Below are positions 9,514 to 19,099 of a DNA stretch of 64,000 bases, one piece after another. The stretch spans positions 372,001 to 436,000 of the forward strand of contig JBGAIB010000004.1 in assembly GCA_044225825.1 (NCBI GenBank), written 5' to 3'. Position 1 is the first letter of the stretch. The number at the start of each line of letters is the position of its first letter. This DNA comes from Bog-950 sp044225825. Lineage in GTDB: Bacteria > Bacteroidota > Bacteroidia > Chitinophagales > LD1. The notes under the pieces are model-generated. The model was given only the letters and a program-made list of their open reading frames with translations. It made no database searches and was not told the DNA's origin. The translations under genes were made by a program, and so were the position numbers.

Positions 9514-9924
9514 TTAGTTTATGGGTTTAACCGATAGGTTTGAAAGAATGAAGGTTTTAAGCACACTACCTGCCGTATTCAGTTGTTTGCTGAAAATATA
9601 AAGCGCCTTGTTGCGGGTTTCGCAAGTGCCCTCCACCGTTTCACCGGCTTTTAGTGTTACGGTGTAATTGTGGTCGCCCGCCGAAACTGCCTGTCCTTCG
9701 TATTGCAGGTTACGACCAAAGCTTACCTGCACGGCTGTTGCAGCTGTAGAAGTGAACTTTAACAGCACTTTTTGCTGATGAATGCCGTTGGTAACATCGT
9801 GGCAATCGGCATAGCAATAAGAGATGGTTAAACCGGCATCGTGGTAATACACCTGCCAATCATCGGCTGCCTGCATGTTCAGCATAGCCAAACAGCCCAG
9901 CAACACAAGTAAAAAATGTTTCAT
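9514..9924 (-). CDS. Small secreted protein of unknown function
   Basis: A 136-residue protein with a signal peptide (KHFLLVLLGCLAMLNMQA, cleavage near residue 20). The mature part is beta-rich, with a cysteine pair in YCYADCHD and another in GTCETR. Its end, FILSNLSVKPIN, is beta-strand-like. I do not recognise the family. It lies 6 bases upstream of the 1084-residue T9SS cargo gene and must share its transcript. A periplasmic chaperone-like or surface-partner role is possible but is only inference from position. A similar arrangement occurs at 49076-49519. Confidence 0.72.
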   Translation of the reverse strand: MKHFLLVLLGCLAMLNMQAADDWQVYYHDAGLTISYCYADCHDVTNGIHQQKVLLKFTSTAATAVQVSFGRNLQYEGQAVSAGDHNYTVTLKAGETVEGTCETRNKALYIFSKQLNTAGSVLKTFILSNLSVKPIN

Positions 9925-10084
9925 TTAAGTAGGTTGTTTTAGGGTGTGCAATGCATTACCGGCGCACGGCTGCGCAATAGGTAACATTTGGCTAATATTA
10001 GGCTTATTAGTCAAAATTCAAAGTGCTGGAATTCAATATTTTCAGCACTATCCACACCCACCCCACAAGGGCAGTAAAAATCGT

Positions 10085-11233
10085 TTACCGCAGCAGCTCT
10101 TCCAACTTGGCATCCAGGGCCGAACCACGCAGGTTGGTAGCTACAATAGTGCCCGTTTTATCGAGCAGGAAAGTGGCAGGTATTCCATTTACACCATAAC
10201 GCAGAGCGGCTTCACACTTCCACCACTTCAGGTCGCTAACGTGATTTTCCCACACCATGCCCAACTTGGAAATGGAGTTGGTCCAGGCTTCTGCATCCTT
10301 ATCCAGCGAAACGCTGTAAACTGTAAATCCTTTGCTCTTATATTTGTTATAAGCAGCCACCACATTCGGCATTTCGGCACGGCAAGGGCCACACCACGAA
10401 GCCCAGAAATCGATCAATACCACCTTGCCTTTCAGCGAGCTTAGTTTAATGTACTTACCCTCTGGACTCTTCAGGTCGATTTCCGGTGCCGGCTTACCTA
10501 CCTGCACATCGTTGGCGGCCTGCTGGGCCATTTCCTGCTGCTTCATCTGTTCAGTCACCTGGTTTACCATCGTGCGAAAATCCTTGGTATAACTGCTGTT
10601 TGGTATTTCCTTATCAAGGCGGTCGGCTACAGCCATATTTTCCTTCAGGTACTTATCCAAAGGCAGGTTGGTAACATAATACAGCGCAACAAAAGGACTT
10701 TTCGAGTTTTTAGCCCCATCCACCAACATCATTTCCAGTTTTTTACCGGCTGCATTCAGGCTGTTGGTTATCATGGTCATACTATCGGCGCTTACATGCA
10801 TTTGCTGATAGGCAAAGTAGCTGTTGCGCAACATGGTTAACTCGCGCTGGGCATTGCTGGTCTTTTTAATGGCCGCCTGGAACTCATCATTATCAGCTGA
10901 ACCTGTAATTTTGAATGCATCAGGGCTCATTAAATCAATATCGACTTTATAATTGGTTGGTTCCAACAGAAACAACCAAAAGATCTGGTCGTCCAATTTA
11001 ATACGGTAGAAACCCTTTTCGCTTACGCCTTCCATTTTAAAGGCACCTTTATCATCTACCGAAGCTGAATCAATCAGTGTGAAGTTTTGCAACGACAATT
11101 TCTCGAGTATTACTCGCTTGGTTCCATAGTTCTTAAGGGTTCCGTTAATGGTATACTTTTCGTTGGAACCTGCGCGGTTGCAGGCGGTAAAAACCAGCAC
11201 CAACATTAAAACAGACAATACTTTTTTCATCAC
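10085..11233 (-). CDS. TlpA-like thiol-disulfide oxidoreductase lipoprotein with DUF4369
   Basis: A 382-residue lipoprotein. The signal peptide ends in the lipobox FTAC with Cys18. Residues about 25-120 match the DUF4369 beta-sandwich found in Bacteroidota (YTINGTLKNYGTKRVILEKL). A helical linker spans about 120-240, and the AhpC/TSA-thioredoxin domain covers about 245-382. The active site is WASWCGPC with Cys281 and Cys284; the cis-proline context is GVNGIPATFLLD. Such proteins reduce or isomerise disulfides in the periplasm, often supporting cytochrome c maturation, and Ccm-type genes do lie about 10 kb away. It is the last gene of an apparent alaS-gatB-tlpA-like transcription unit, 41 bases after gatB. 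Confidence 0.87.
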   Translation of the reverse strand: MMKKVLSVLMLVLVFTACNRAGSNEKYTINGTLKNYGTKRVILEKLSLQNFTLIDSASVDDKGAFKMEGVSEKGFYRIKLDDQIFWLFLLEPTNYKVDIDLMSPDAFKITGSADNDEFQAAIKKTSNAQRELTMLRNSYFAYQQMHVSADSMTMITNSLNAAGKKLEMMLVDGAKNSKSPFVALYYVTNLPLDKYLKENMAVADRLDKEIPNSSYTKDFRTMVNQVTEQMKQQEMAQQAANDVQVGKPAPEIDLKSPEGKYIKLSSLKGKVVLIDFWASWCGPCRAEMPNVVAAYNKYKSKGFTVYSVSLDKDAEAWTNSISKLGMVWENHVSDLKWWKCEAALRYGVNGIPATFLLDKTGTIVATNLRGSALDAKLEELLR

Positions 11234-11274
11234 GATGTTAAAGGTAGGCTTTCGGCCCGTTTATTACAATGCGT

Positions 11275-12726
11275 TTATTTCTCGAGATATTCAGCCATTA
11301 ACTTGTTCGCCAGTTTAGGGTCGGCTTTGCCTTTACTGGCTTTCATTACTTCACCAACGAACATCCCCAGCAATCCTTTCTTGCCGCTCTTGTATTCGGC
11401 TACTTTTTCAGGATATTTAGCAATCACTTCCTCTACAAGGCCCTTAATAAGGCCTTCATCGCTGCTTTGTAACAGGTTCAATTCTTCGGCAATTTTAAGC
11501 GGCGATTTCTCAGGCTGTTCTACCATCACAGGGAAGATTTTGGTAGAAGCTACCGAGAAATTCGTTTTGCCCTCATCAATCAGCGCTATCAGCGCCACCA
11601 GCTGCGCAGGTGCCACTTTAAACTGTTGAATTTCGAATCCGTTTTCGTTCAGGTAGTTTTTAACAGGGCCCAGCATCCAGTTGGCCGCTGCTTTGTAATT
11701 CCTGGTAGCAGCAATTAACAAATTATAATATTCTGCCGTAAACTTATCGTCGCTCAACAGGCGCGCGTCATATTCCGGTAAGCCGTAAACACCCATATAT
11801 TCTTCCTTCAATTCGGCCGATAGTTTAGGCATTTGCTTTTTAACGGAAGCGATATAATCGTCGGTTAACACCACCGGTGGCAAATCGGGTTCAGGGAAGT
11901 AGCGGTAATCGTGTGCATGTTCCTTGCTGCGCTGGGTAAGCGTAATCCCCTTTACGGCATCAAAACCGCGCGTTTCCTGGGTCAGCTTCTCTCCTGCTTC
12001 CAGTGCATCAATCTGGCGGATAAATTCGTATTCAATAGCGCGTTTTACATTGCGCATACTGTTCATATTCTTTACCTCGCTGCGCGGGTTATAGGCGGTA
12101 GTTCCTTTCAAACGCACCGAAATATTGGCGTCGCAGCGCATACTGCCTTCTTCCATGTTACCATCGCAAATATCCAGGTAACGCACCAGTTTACGCACTT
12201 CGTTCAGATAGGCCATTGCCTCGTCGCCACTGCGGATATCCGGCTCGCTTACAATTTCAATAAGCGGCACACCTGCACGGTTCAGATCCACCAGGGTAAA
12301 ATAAGGGTCAATATCGTGGGTAGACTTACCGGCATCTTCTTCCATGTGTATGCGGGTAAGATTCACGCGCTTCTTCTCGCCGTTCAGGTCAAACTCAATA
12401 TAACCCTCAGTACAGATAGGGGTTTTATCCTGGGTTATCTGATATCCTTTTGGTAAATCGGCGTAGAAGTAGTTTTTACGTGCAAACTGGTTTTCGTGGC
12501 GGATAACGCTATGCGTGGCCAAACCAATTTTAACCGCATACTCCACAGCAGTTTCGTTAACCATAGGCAAGGTACCGGGATGGCCCAATGAAAGCGGGCT
12601 AACCTGTGTATTCGGCGAAGCACCAAAATCGGCTGAATCGCCACAATACATCTTGCTTTTGGTGGATAGCTGTGCGTGCACTTCCAACCCTACTATTACT
12701 TCGTATTTATCGTATTTGCTTTCCAA
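11275..12726 (-). CDS. gatB: Asp-tRNA(Asn)/Glu-tRNA(Gln) amidotransferase subunit B
   Basis: A 483-residue cytoplasmic enzyme, the usual GatB length. It forms GatCAB with GatA and GatC and converts Glu-tRNA(Gln), or Asp-tRNA(Asn), to the amidated form. The N-terminal catalytic part begins with YEVIVGLEVHAQLSTKSKMYCG and contains NYFYADLPKGYQITQ and DLNRAGVPLIEIVSEPD, signature stretches of GatB. The C-terminal YqeY-like tRNA-binding tail ends GEVMKASKGKADPKLAN. gatA and gatC are not in the window. The gene starts 17 bases after the end of alaS and is probably co-transcribed, a fitting pairing of two translation genes. Confidence 0.97.
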   Translation of the reverse strand: MESKYDKYEVIVGLEVHAQLSTKSKMYCGDSADFGASPNTQVSPLSLGHPGTLPMVNETAVEYAVKIGLATHSVIRHENQFARKNYFYADLPKGYQITQDKTPICTEGYIEFDLNGEKKRVNLTRIHMEEDAGKSTHDIDPYFTLVDLNRAGVPLIEIVSEPDIRSGDEAMAYLNEVRKLVRYLDICDGNMEEGSMRCDANISVRLKGTTAYNPRSEVKNMNSMRNVKRAIEYEFIRQIDALEAGEKLTQETRGFDAVKGITLTQRSKEHAHDYRYFPEPDLPPVVLTDDYIASVKKQMPKLSAELKEEYMGVYGLPEYDARLLSDDKFTAEYYNLLIAATRNYKAAANWMLGPVKNYLNENGFEIQQFKVAPAQLVALIALIDEGKTNFSVASTKIFPVMVEQPEKSPLKIAEELNLLQSSDEGLIKGLVEEVIAKYPEKVAEYKSGKKGLLGMFVGEVMKASKGKADPKLANKLMAEYLEK

Positions 12727-12743
12727 CGTTCACCTATTATAAA

Positions 12744-15389
12744 TTACTTAAATCTTTCTTTCAGTTTTGCAGCCAGTTCTTCCACCGCCTTTGCATCCGG
12801 TGCGCTGGCCTGTACAAAATCCGCCGGACCACCGCCCTTAATGGTAGTGGATAATTCCTTTATTAAATCGCCGGCTTTAACACCCAGCGAAGGAGCTACC
12901 CGCAAATGCACAACCTGTTTACCACCGGCATTGGTAGAAAGTAAAATCACATAAGCATCCTTTACTTCGTTTACCAATTGTATGCCCAATTTACGCATGG
13001 CATCGGCCGAGGTAACTTCCACTTTTGTGTCAGCCAGAAAGTTGACATTGCCGCGTTTATCGAATGCTGCCAGGTATTGTTTAGCTAAGCCTCCCAACAG
13101 TTTATCCTGCAGTTGTTCGTTTTCCTTCTGCAACTGGGCGGCCTGTTCCTGTAAGCTCTTAACGCTCTGCACTACATTTTTTGAACCTTTGAAAAGCTCA
13201 GTAATGCCATCCAGGTCATTCAGCTTCGCATTTACATATTCCAACGCCTTAGGACCGGTTACAGCCTCTATACGGCGAACGCCCGAGGCAATGGAACTTT
13301 CGGAGGTAATTTTAAACAAGCCTATCTCACCCGTGCTCTTAACATGGGTGCCCCCGCATAATTCGCGACTAAAGTTTTCGTCGAAGGTTATTACGCGTAC
13401 AAATTCACCATACTTCTCGCCAAACAGCATGGTAGCTCCTAATTTTTCCGCCTCCTTAATAGGCACATTGCGCCGCTCATCAAGGGCAATGTTCTCCATA
13501 ATTTTTGCATTCACTATCTGCTCCACTTTAGCAATCTCTTCTTCGGTCATTTTTGCAAAATGACTAAAATCGAAACGCAGGTAATCGGCATTTACCAGCG
13601 AGCCTTTTTGCTGTACGTGATTGCCTAATACATGGCGGAGGGCGCTTTGCAATAAGTGTGTAGCCGAGTGATTTTTACGTGTATCGTTGCGTTGCTTGCT
13701 GTTAACATGTGCGCGAACCGCTGCATCCGGCTTAGCAGGTAATTTCTTCACCCAATGCACAATCAGGTCGTTCTCTTTTTTGGTATCCAGCACTTCCACC
13801 TTCTCTCCACCAAAATCAAGGTAACCGGTATCACCTACCTGTCCCCCGCTTTCAGCATAAAAAGGTGTTTTATCCAATACCAACTGATATAATTCCTTAT
13901 CCTTTTGCTTTACACTGCGGTATTTAACCACATGCGCATCGGCATCGTTGTAATCGTAACCTATAAAGTCGGTTTTCACATCCTCGCCTACGTTCACCCA
14001 ATCGCTTTGTTCGGTAGCGGCAGCACTGCGGCCACGGTCTTTCTGCGCAGCCATTTCGCTTTCAAAACCGGTTTCGTCAATGCTAAAGCCTTTCTCTGTT
14101 GCCATCAAACGAGTCAGGTCCAACGGAAACCCATACGTATCAAACAACTCGAAAGCAACTTTACCACTAATGGACTTAGAACCGGTTTTCGCAAGATCTT
14201 CCTCAATGGCCATAAAGCGGCGGATACCATTCGCCAGGGTGCGCAGGAAAGAGGTCTCTTCCTCCCGTATTACATTCACCACAAAATCCTGTTGTGCTTT
14301 CAATTCCGGGAATACACCTGCAAACTGATCAGCCAGCATAGGCACCAACTCGCATAAAAACGGTGTTTCAAAACCCAGGTATGAATACCCGTAACGCACC
14401 GCACGGCGCAGAATACGGCGAATAACATAACCTGCTCCGGTATTGGAGGGCAACTGACCATCGGCAATAGTAAAACTGATAGCACGGATGTGGTCGGCAA
14501 TTACGCGCATGGCTACATCGGTGCGTTCTTCAGGCTTAATGTCATTTACCGATGCAGGCATGGTAGCTTTGTAAGGCGTATTGCTCATTTTGGCCAACTG
14601 CTGAATCATCGGCTGAAACACATCTGTATCGTAGTTGCTGGTTTTCTTTTGGATAGCCACACATAAACGTTCAAAGCCCATGCCTGTATCCACGTGCTGC
14701 TTAGGCAGTTTCACCAGGCTTTTATCAGCCTTTCGTTCAAACTCCATAAACACGTTATTCCAAATCTCAATAACACGGGGGTCGCCTGTATTTACCAGAT
14801 CCTTACCGTCCTTCACCTTGCGTTCTGCATCGGGGCGCAGGTCAATATGTATTTCGCTGCAGGGTCCGCAAGGGCCGGTATCCCCCATTTCCCAAAAGTT
14901 ATCCTTTTTGTTGCCGCGCAATATGCGGTCTTCGCTGGTGTATTGTTTCCAGTAATCGTAGCTGTCCTGGTCAAAAGCCAGGTTTTCTTTGGCATCGCCT
15001 TCAAACACAGTTACATACAGGCGGTCTTTATCCAGCTTATAAACCTCGGTCAGTAATTCCCAACTCCAGGCAATGGCTTCTTTCTTAAAGTAGTCGCCAA
15101 AACTCCAGTTACCCAACATCTCGAACATGGTATGGTGGTAGGTATCCACACCCACTTCTTCCAAATCGTTGTGCTTACCGCTTACGCGCAAACACTTCTG
15201 CGTATCGGCCACACGGGGGTATTTAATAGGCTGGTTACCTAAAAAGATATCCTTAAAAGGCGCCATACCGCTGTTGATGAACATCAGGGTAGGGTCGTTT
15301 TTAACCACTATTGGCGCAGAAGGCACAATTTTATGCCCTTTACTTTCAAAAAAATCCAAAAAAGCCTTCCGTATTTGCTCCGAGGTCAT
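12744..15389 (-). CDS. alaS: Alanine--tRNA ligase
   Basis: An 881-residue class II aminoacyl-tRNA synthetase, full length for the family. The N-terminal aminoacylation core begins MTSEQIRKAFLDFFESKGH and includes the motif 2 region of class II enzymes. The editing domain has the zinc-binding residues in HSATHLLQSAL and CGGTHV (about two thirds along). The C-terminal part has a coiled-coil (VQSVKSLQEQAAQLQKENEQ) and a C-Ala/DHHA1-like domain with the GGG motif in TIKGGGPADFVQA. It is the first gene of the minus-strand unit alaS-gatB-TlpA-like and is divergent from the M23 peptidase gene, sharing a 177-base intergenic region. Confidence 0.98.
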   Translation of the reverse strand: MTSEQIRKAFLDFFESKGHKIVPSAPIVVKNDPTLMFINSGMAPFKDIFLGNQPIKYPRVADTQKCLRVSGKHNDLEEVGVDTYHHTMFEMLGNWSFGDYFKKEAIAWSWELLTEVYKLDKDRLYVTVFEGDAKENLAFDQDSYDYWKQYTSEDRILRGNKKDNFWEMGDTGPCGPCSEIHIDLRPDAERKVKDGKDLVNTGDPRVIEIWNNVFMEFERKADKSLVKLPKQHVDTGMGFERLCVAIQKKTSNYDTDVFQPMIQQLAKMSNTPYKATMPASVNDIKPEERTDVAMRVIADHIRAISFTIADGQLPSNTGAGYVIRRILRRAVRYGYSYLGFETPFLCELVPMLADQFAGVFPELKAQQDFVVNVIREEETSFLRTLANGIRRFMAIEEDLAKTGSKSISGKVAFELFDTYGFPLDLTRLMATEKGFSIDETGFESEMAAQKDRGRSAAATEQSDWVNVGEDVKTDFIGYDYNDADAHVVKYRSVKQKDKELYQLVLDKTPFYAESGGQVGDTGYLDFGGEKVEVLDTKKENDLIVHWVKKLPAKPDAAVRAHVNSKQRNDTRKNHSATHLLQSALRHVLGNHVQQKGSLVNADYLRFDFSHFAKMTEEEIAKVEQIVNAKIMENIALDERRNVPIKEAEKLGATMLFGEKYGEFVRVITFDENFSRELCGGTHVKSTGEIGLFKITSESSIASGVRRIEAVTGPKALEYVNAKLNDLDGITELFKGSKNVVQSVKSLQEQAAQLQKENEQLQDKLLGGLAKQYLAAFDKRGNVNFLADTKVEVTSADAMRKLGIQLVNEVKDAYVILLSTNAGGKQVVHLRVAPSLGVKAGDLIKELSTTIKGGGPADFVQASAPDAKAVEELAAKLKERFK

Positions 15390-15566
15390 ATTAGCGCTTT
15401 AACTCTTTATTTCTTAATTAATATAGTTGTTCTAAATTTGGAGCGACGAAAATAAGAGAAGCGGTGAATATCGTTAAATCAATCGCACCACTTCTATCCA
15501 CGTCGAAAGGCCGTTTGCACACACCGGCCACATTTTGAACATCGAGGAACAACACATTGCAGAGGC

Positions 15567-16550
15567 ATGGCATTATTCAGAAGGAAGGACCGCTATATAT
15601 TTAACACCCATACACTTAGCTACGAAAAAGCAGTAGTTAGCTGGACCAGTCGCATTCTCCGTGTTTTAGCCTTTATGGTGGCGGCGCTGGTGTTTTCGCT
15701 GGCTATATCCACCATTTACTACAACTTCTTCCCTTCTCCTAAAGAAAAGATCCTGCGCTCGGAAATTGCAGAGCTGCGCAACCAGTATGACCTGATGAAC
15801 CAGGACGTGCAGCATATGACCGAAGTGCTGGACGGACTTCACTACCGGGATGGTAACATTTACCGGGTTTTGTTTGAAGCCGATCCTGTTTCGGGCGATG
15901 TATGGGAAGCAGGTTCCGGCGGGGTGAACAAATACCGCTACCTGGATAAATACGATAACGGCGAGATAATGAAAGAAGTAGCGTTGAAGGTGGACAAACT
16001 GAAAAAGCAGATGGCCATACAAAGCAAAAGCTACGACGAGATTGCTGAAATGATTAAAAATCAGCAACAGATGTTGTCGTCCATTCCTTCCATTCAGCCT
16101 ATACCAAACAAGAAATTGGAGCGTATGGCATCGGGCTATGGCTGGAGGATTGACCCGGTTTATAAAATCACCAAATTCCATGAAGGCATGGACTTTACCT
16201 GCGCCGTGGGCACCGAAGTACACGTAACAGGTGATGGAACCGTAGAGTCGGTGAATTATAGTTTTAACGGTTATGGAAACGAGATTGTGGTAAACCACGG
16301 CTATGGCTACCGCACGCGTTATGCTCACCTTTCGCGGTTCAAAGTAAAACCCGGACAGAAAGTTACACGCGGTGAGGTAATTGCTTATTCGGGTAGCACA
16401 GGTAAGTCTACCGGTCCGCACCTGCACTACGAGGTGTTAAAGAGCGGTTCGGCGGTTAACCCGGTTTACTTTTACTACAACGACCTGAAGGATGCCGACT
16501 TTGAGAAGATGATAGAGTTAAGCAACAACCCGGGCCAAACGCTTGATTAA
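15567..16550 (+). CDS. M23 family metallopeptidase (cell-wall endopeptidase)
   Basis: A 327-residue membrane-anchored peptidoglycan hydrolase or divisome-type regulator. One transmembrane helix lies at about residues 31-53 (VLAFMVAALVFSLAIS). A coiled coil follows at about 60-95 and again at 130-175. The LytM/M23 domain covers about 185-305. All zinc-ligand motifs are present: HEGMDF (H and D) and HLHYEV. The domain also has the usual GYGWRIDP and SGSTGKSTGPHLHY stretches. Because the ligands are intact, it is probably an active endopeptidase rather than an EnvC-like pseudoenzyme. It is divergent from alaS and followed 58 bases later by a MerR-type gene. Confidence 0.92.
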   Translation: MALFRRKDRYIFNTHTLSYEKAVVSWTSRILRVLAFMVAALVFSLAISTIYYNFFPSPKEKILRSEIAELRNQYDLMNQDVQHMTEVLDGLHYRDGNIYRVLFEADPVSGDVWEAGSGGVNKYRYLDKYDNGEIMKEVALKVDKLKKQMAIQSKSYDEIAEMIKNQQQMLSSIPSIQPIPNKKLERMASGYGWRIDPVYKITKFHEGMDFTCAVGTEVHVTGDGTVESVNYSFNGYGNEIVVNHGYGYRTRYAHLSRFKVKPGQKVTRGEVIAYSGSTGKSTGPHLHYEVLKSGSAVNPVYFYYNDLKDADFEKMIELSNNPGQTLD

Positions 16551-16608
16551 TGGCCTTGCATTTGCACGGCAAACCTGATAACCTAAACACCTGATACTAC
16601 AGCCCTTT

Positions 16609-16950
16609 ATGCCCTACAAGGAAAAAGAAATTGAGAAGCTGTATTACAGCATTGGCGAAGTAGCCGACATGATGTCGGTTAACACTTCGCTATTGCGGTA
16701 TTGGGAGAAAGAATTTGACATACTGCGGCCCAAGAAAAACGCCAAAGGCGATCGCTTTTTTACAAAGGCCGATATCGAAAACCTGAAGCTGATACATCAT
16801 TTGGTAAAGGACAAGGGCTATACGCTGGATGGCGCCCGGCAACAACTGCGCAGCCGCTACGAAGCAGAACGAAAGAAATTTCAGGTGGTGCAGCAACTGC
16901 AAAACATCCGCCGCTTTTTGGTTGACTTAAAAGAACAACTGGGCGAATAA
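16609..16950 (+). CDS. MerR family transcriptional regulator
   Basis: A 113-residue DNA-binding protein. The winged-helix MerR_1 domain covers about residues 10-80: YYSIGEVADMMSVNTSLLRY, then WEKEFDILRP, the wing, and DIENLKLIHHLV. A short helix after it gives the dimerisation coiled coil. No effector-binding domain or metal-binding cysteine is present, so it is a minimal MerR protein; the ligand, if any, cannot be inferred. It lies between the M23 peptidase and the CapA-like gene on the same strand (20 bases to the latter), an arrangement consistent with a small cell-envelope operon. Confidence 0.9.
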   Translation: MPYKEKEIEKLYYSIGEVADMMSVNTSLLRYWEKEFDILRPKKNAKGDRFFTKADIENLKLIHHLVKDKGYTLDGARQQLRSRYEAERKKFQVVQQLQNIRRFLVDLKEQLGE

Positions 16951-16970
16951 CCCTTTAAACGCTCCTACCT

Positions 16971-18008
16971 GTGAAACTGAAATTTGTTGCTTTCCTGTTG
17001 TTTGCTGTAAGCATAACCTTAAAGGCTACACCCGGCGATACCTTACGCATAATCGGCGTGGGCGATATTATGATGGGAACCCTTTACCCGGAAGCCGAGT
17101 TACCCCCTGACAGCGGCGCACACCTAATGGAAGAAGTGGATAGCGTGTTACAGGATGCAGATATTACCATGGGTAACCTGGAAGGCGTACTGCTGAACAA
17201 AGGTGGTACAGCCAAAACCTGTAAGGATTCAACGGTATGCTATGTATTCCGCAGCCCCGAGGGCTATGTAAAAAACCTGGTTAAAGCGGGTTTTGATGTA
17301 ATGAGCATTGCCAACAACCATGCGGGCGACTTTGGTGACTTAGGAAGGCAAAGCACCATGCGCACCTTAGAGGCCGCAGGGCTTTTATATGCCGGGCAAT
17401 TGCCTAACCCCGGTATCGTATTTACCAAGGATAGTGTTACGTATGGCTTTGCAGCTTTTTCGCCCAACAGTAATTGCGTTAGCATTAACGATAGCGCGGC
17501 GGCTGTAGCGGTTATCCGCAGCCTCGATTCGGTAGCCGATGTGGTCATCGTATCCTTTCATGGTGGTGCCGAAGGAAATACCTTTCAGCACGTACCTAAA
17601 AAGCATGAGATGTTCCATGGGGAAGACAGGGGCAATGTTTATGGCTTTGCGCATATGTTGGTAGATGCAGGGGCGGATGTCATATTCGGACAAGGACCAC
17701 ATGTTAGCCGTGCAGTAGAGCTGTACAACAACCGCTTTATCAGCTACAGCGCCGGTAATTTTTGCACCTACGGCGGTATTAATGTGCGTGGTGTAAACGG
17801 GCTGGCACCTATCTTTAAGGTATATACTACCCGCAAGGGCGAGTTTATTAAGGCGCATATTACACCTACCTACCAGCTTTCGCACACATATGTGCACCTT
17901 GATAAAGCTGGTCAGGTTACAAAGGTAATCCGCGACCTTACTAAACAGGACTTCCCGGATACCAAACTGAGTATCGATTTGAACGGCGATATTCTGCCAC
18001 TTCAGTAA
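16971..18008 (+). CDS. CapA-family (PGA_cap) metallophosphatase-like protein
   Basis: A 345-residue exported protein starting at GTG 16971. A signal peptide covers about residues 1-20 (FVAFLLFAVSITLKA). The body matches the bacterial capsule-synthesis/CapA fold, a calcineurin-like metallophosphatase relative: GVGDIMMGTLYPE, ADITMGNLEGVLL, FDVMSIANNHAGDFGD, VVIVSFHGGAE and GADVIFGQGPHVSRAVE. These give the Asp, Asn-Glu, Asn-Asn-His and Gly-His residues expected in a metal site. Homologues are linked to poly-gamma-glutamate capsule, but no capB or capC is nearby, so the substrate is unknown. The stop is 8 bases from the convergent pseudouridine synthase gene, leaving no room for a separate terminator. 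Confidence 0.88.
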   Translation: MKLKFVAFLLFAVSITLKATPGDTLRIIGVGDIMMGTLYPEAELPPDSGAHLMEEVDSVLQDADITMGNLEGVLLNKGGTAKTCKDSTVCYVFRSPEGYVKNLVKAGFDVMSIANNHAGDFGDLGRQSTMRTLEAAGLLYAGQLPNPGIVFTKDSVTYGFAAFSPNSNCVSINDSAAAVAVIRSLDSVADVVIVSFHGGAEGNTFQHVPKKHEMFHGEDRGNVYGFAHMLVDAGADVIFGQGPHVSRAVELYNNRFISYSAGNFCTYGGINVRGVNGLAPIFKVYTTRKGEFIKAHITPTYQLSHTYVHLDKAGQVTKVIRDLTKQDFPDTKLSIDLNGDILPLQ

Positions 18009-18016
18009 GCTTCCTT

Positions 18017-19099
18017 TTATCCGTTTTCTTCTTCCGTACCGGATAGGGCATTGGGATTGGTCCAATACTTACGCCATTTTTCAAGCACGGTTGTAAAGTC
18101 GGGTGGCAGTGGGGCCTCAAAAAACATTTTTTGCCCGGTCCGCGGATGTATAAACCCAAGCGTAGCTGCATGCAGCGCCTGGCGGGGCAGTATTTCAAAA
18201 CAGTTTTCTACAAACTGCTTGTATTTGTTGTACACGGTGCCTTTTAAAATTTTGTTGCCACCGTAACGCTCATCGTTAAAGAGGGTGTGCCCGATGTATT
18301 TCATATGCACCCTAATTTGGTGGGTGCGGCCGGTCTCCAGTTTACAACTAACCAATGTTACGTAATTCAAACGCTCCAAAACTTTAAAGTGGGTAACGGC
18401 ATGCTTGCCGAAGTTACCTTCCGGAAACACTTCAAACTGCCTTCTATCGCGGCTGTGGCGGCCTATATGCCCTGTAACTGTTCCTTCCTCCTCTGCAATA
18501 TTACCCCATACCAGCGCAATATATTTGCGGTCGATAGTGCGGTCGAAGAACTGTTTAGCAAGGTGCGCCAAAGCCATTTCCGTTTTGGCAACGATAATTA
18601 AACCGCTGGTGCCTTTATCGATACGATGCACTAAACCGGGGCGGAATTCTTCTCCTCCTTCAGGCAAGGTTTTTAAATAGCCCAATAAGGCATTCACCAG
18701 GGTGCCCTTCGGATTACCCAGGCCGGGATGCACCACCATAAAGGGATCCTTGTTTATTACAATGAGGTCATCATCCTCATAAACAATATCCAGAGGAATA
18801 TCTTCTGCCAGCAGGTCAAAGTTCTCTGCGTGGCGGGGCATCAATAACTGAATCTGATCGCCGGGCCGAATTTTGTAGTTTTGCTTTACAGCCTTACCAT
18901 TTACCCGTACGTTTCCTGCCTCGGCAGCAGCCTGTATCTTCGTACGGCTTACATTATTACCCAGGTGTACATGTAAAAACTTATCGATACGCACCGAAGT
19001 CTGGCGCGGATCAATCTGCAGGTTCACTTCTTCAAAAAACTCATCGGAGCCTTCCGGCCCGCCGGGTATGGTTTCCTCCTCTTCGGGGTCCTGTATCAT
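18017..19099 (-). CDS. RluA-family 23S rRNA/tRNA pseudouridine synthase (RluD-like)
   Basis: A 360-residue enzyme. An acidic N-terminal extension (residues 1-30) precedes an S4 RNA-binding domain at about 32-85 (VRIDKFLHVHLGNNVSRTKI). The catalytic domain contains the family signature LVHRIDKGTSGLIIVAKT with catalytic Asp161. The motifs YEDDDLIVINKDPFMVVHPG and ETGRTHQIRVHMKYIGH fit the RluA/RluD class. It would isomerise specific uridines in ribosomal RNA; the exact target is inferred only by similarity to RluD. Its start codon overlaps the stop of the upstream isomerase gene by 4 bases (ATGA), so the two are translationally coupled. Confidence 0.93.
   Translation of the reverse strand: MIQDPEEEETIPGGPEGSDEFFEEVNLQIDPRQTSVRIDKFLHVHLGNNVSRTKIQAAAEAGNVRVNGKAVKQNYKIRPGDQIQLLMPRHAENFDLLAEDIPLDIVYEDDDLIVINKDPFMVVHPGLGNPKGTLVNALLGYLKTLPEGGEEFRPGLVHRIDKGTSGLIIVAKTEMALAHLAKQFFDRTIDRKYIALVWGNIAEEEGTVTGHIGRHSRDRRQFEVFPEGNFGKHAVTHFKVLERLNYVTLVSCKLETGRTHQIRVHMKYIGHTLFNDERYGGNKILKGTVYNKYKQFVENCFEILPRQALHAATLGFIHPRTGQKMFFEAPLPPDFTTVLEKWRKYWTNPNALSGTEEENG

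Noticed and set aside
15666..16427. 253-codon minus-strand ORF under the M23 peptidase
   Set aside because: Antisense shadow; the plus strand has intact zinc-binding motifs and a coiled coil.
17385..18065. 226-codon minus-strand ORF under the CapA-like gene
   Set aside because: Antisense shadow of a well-conserved gene.
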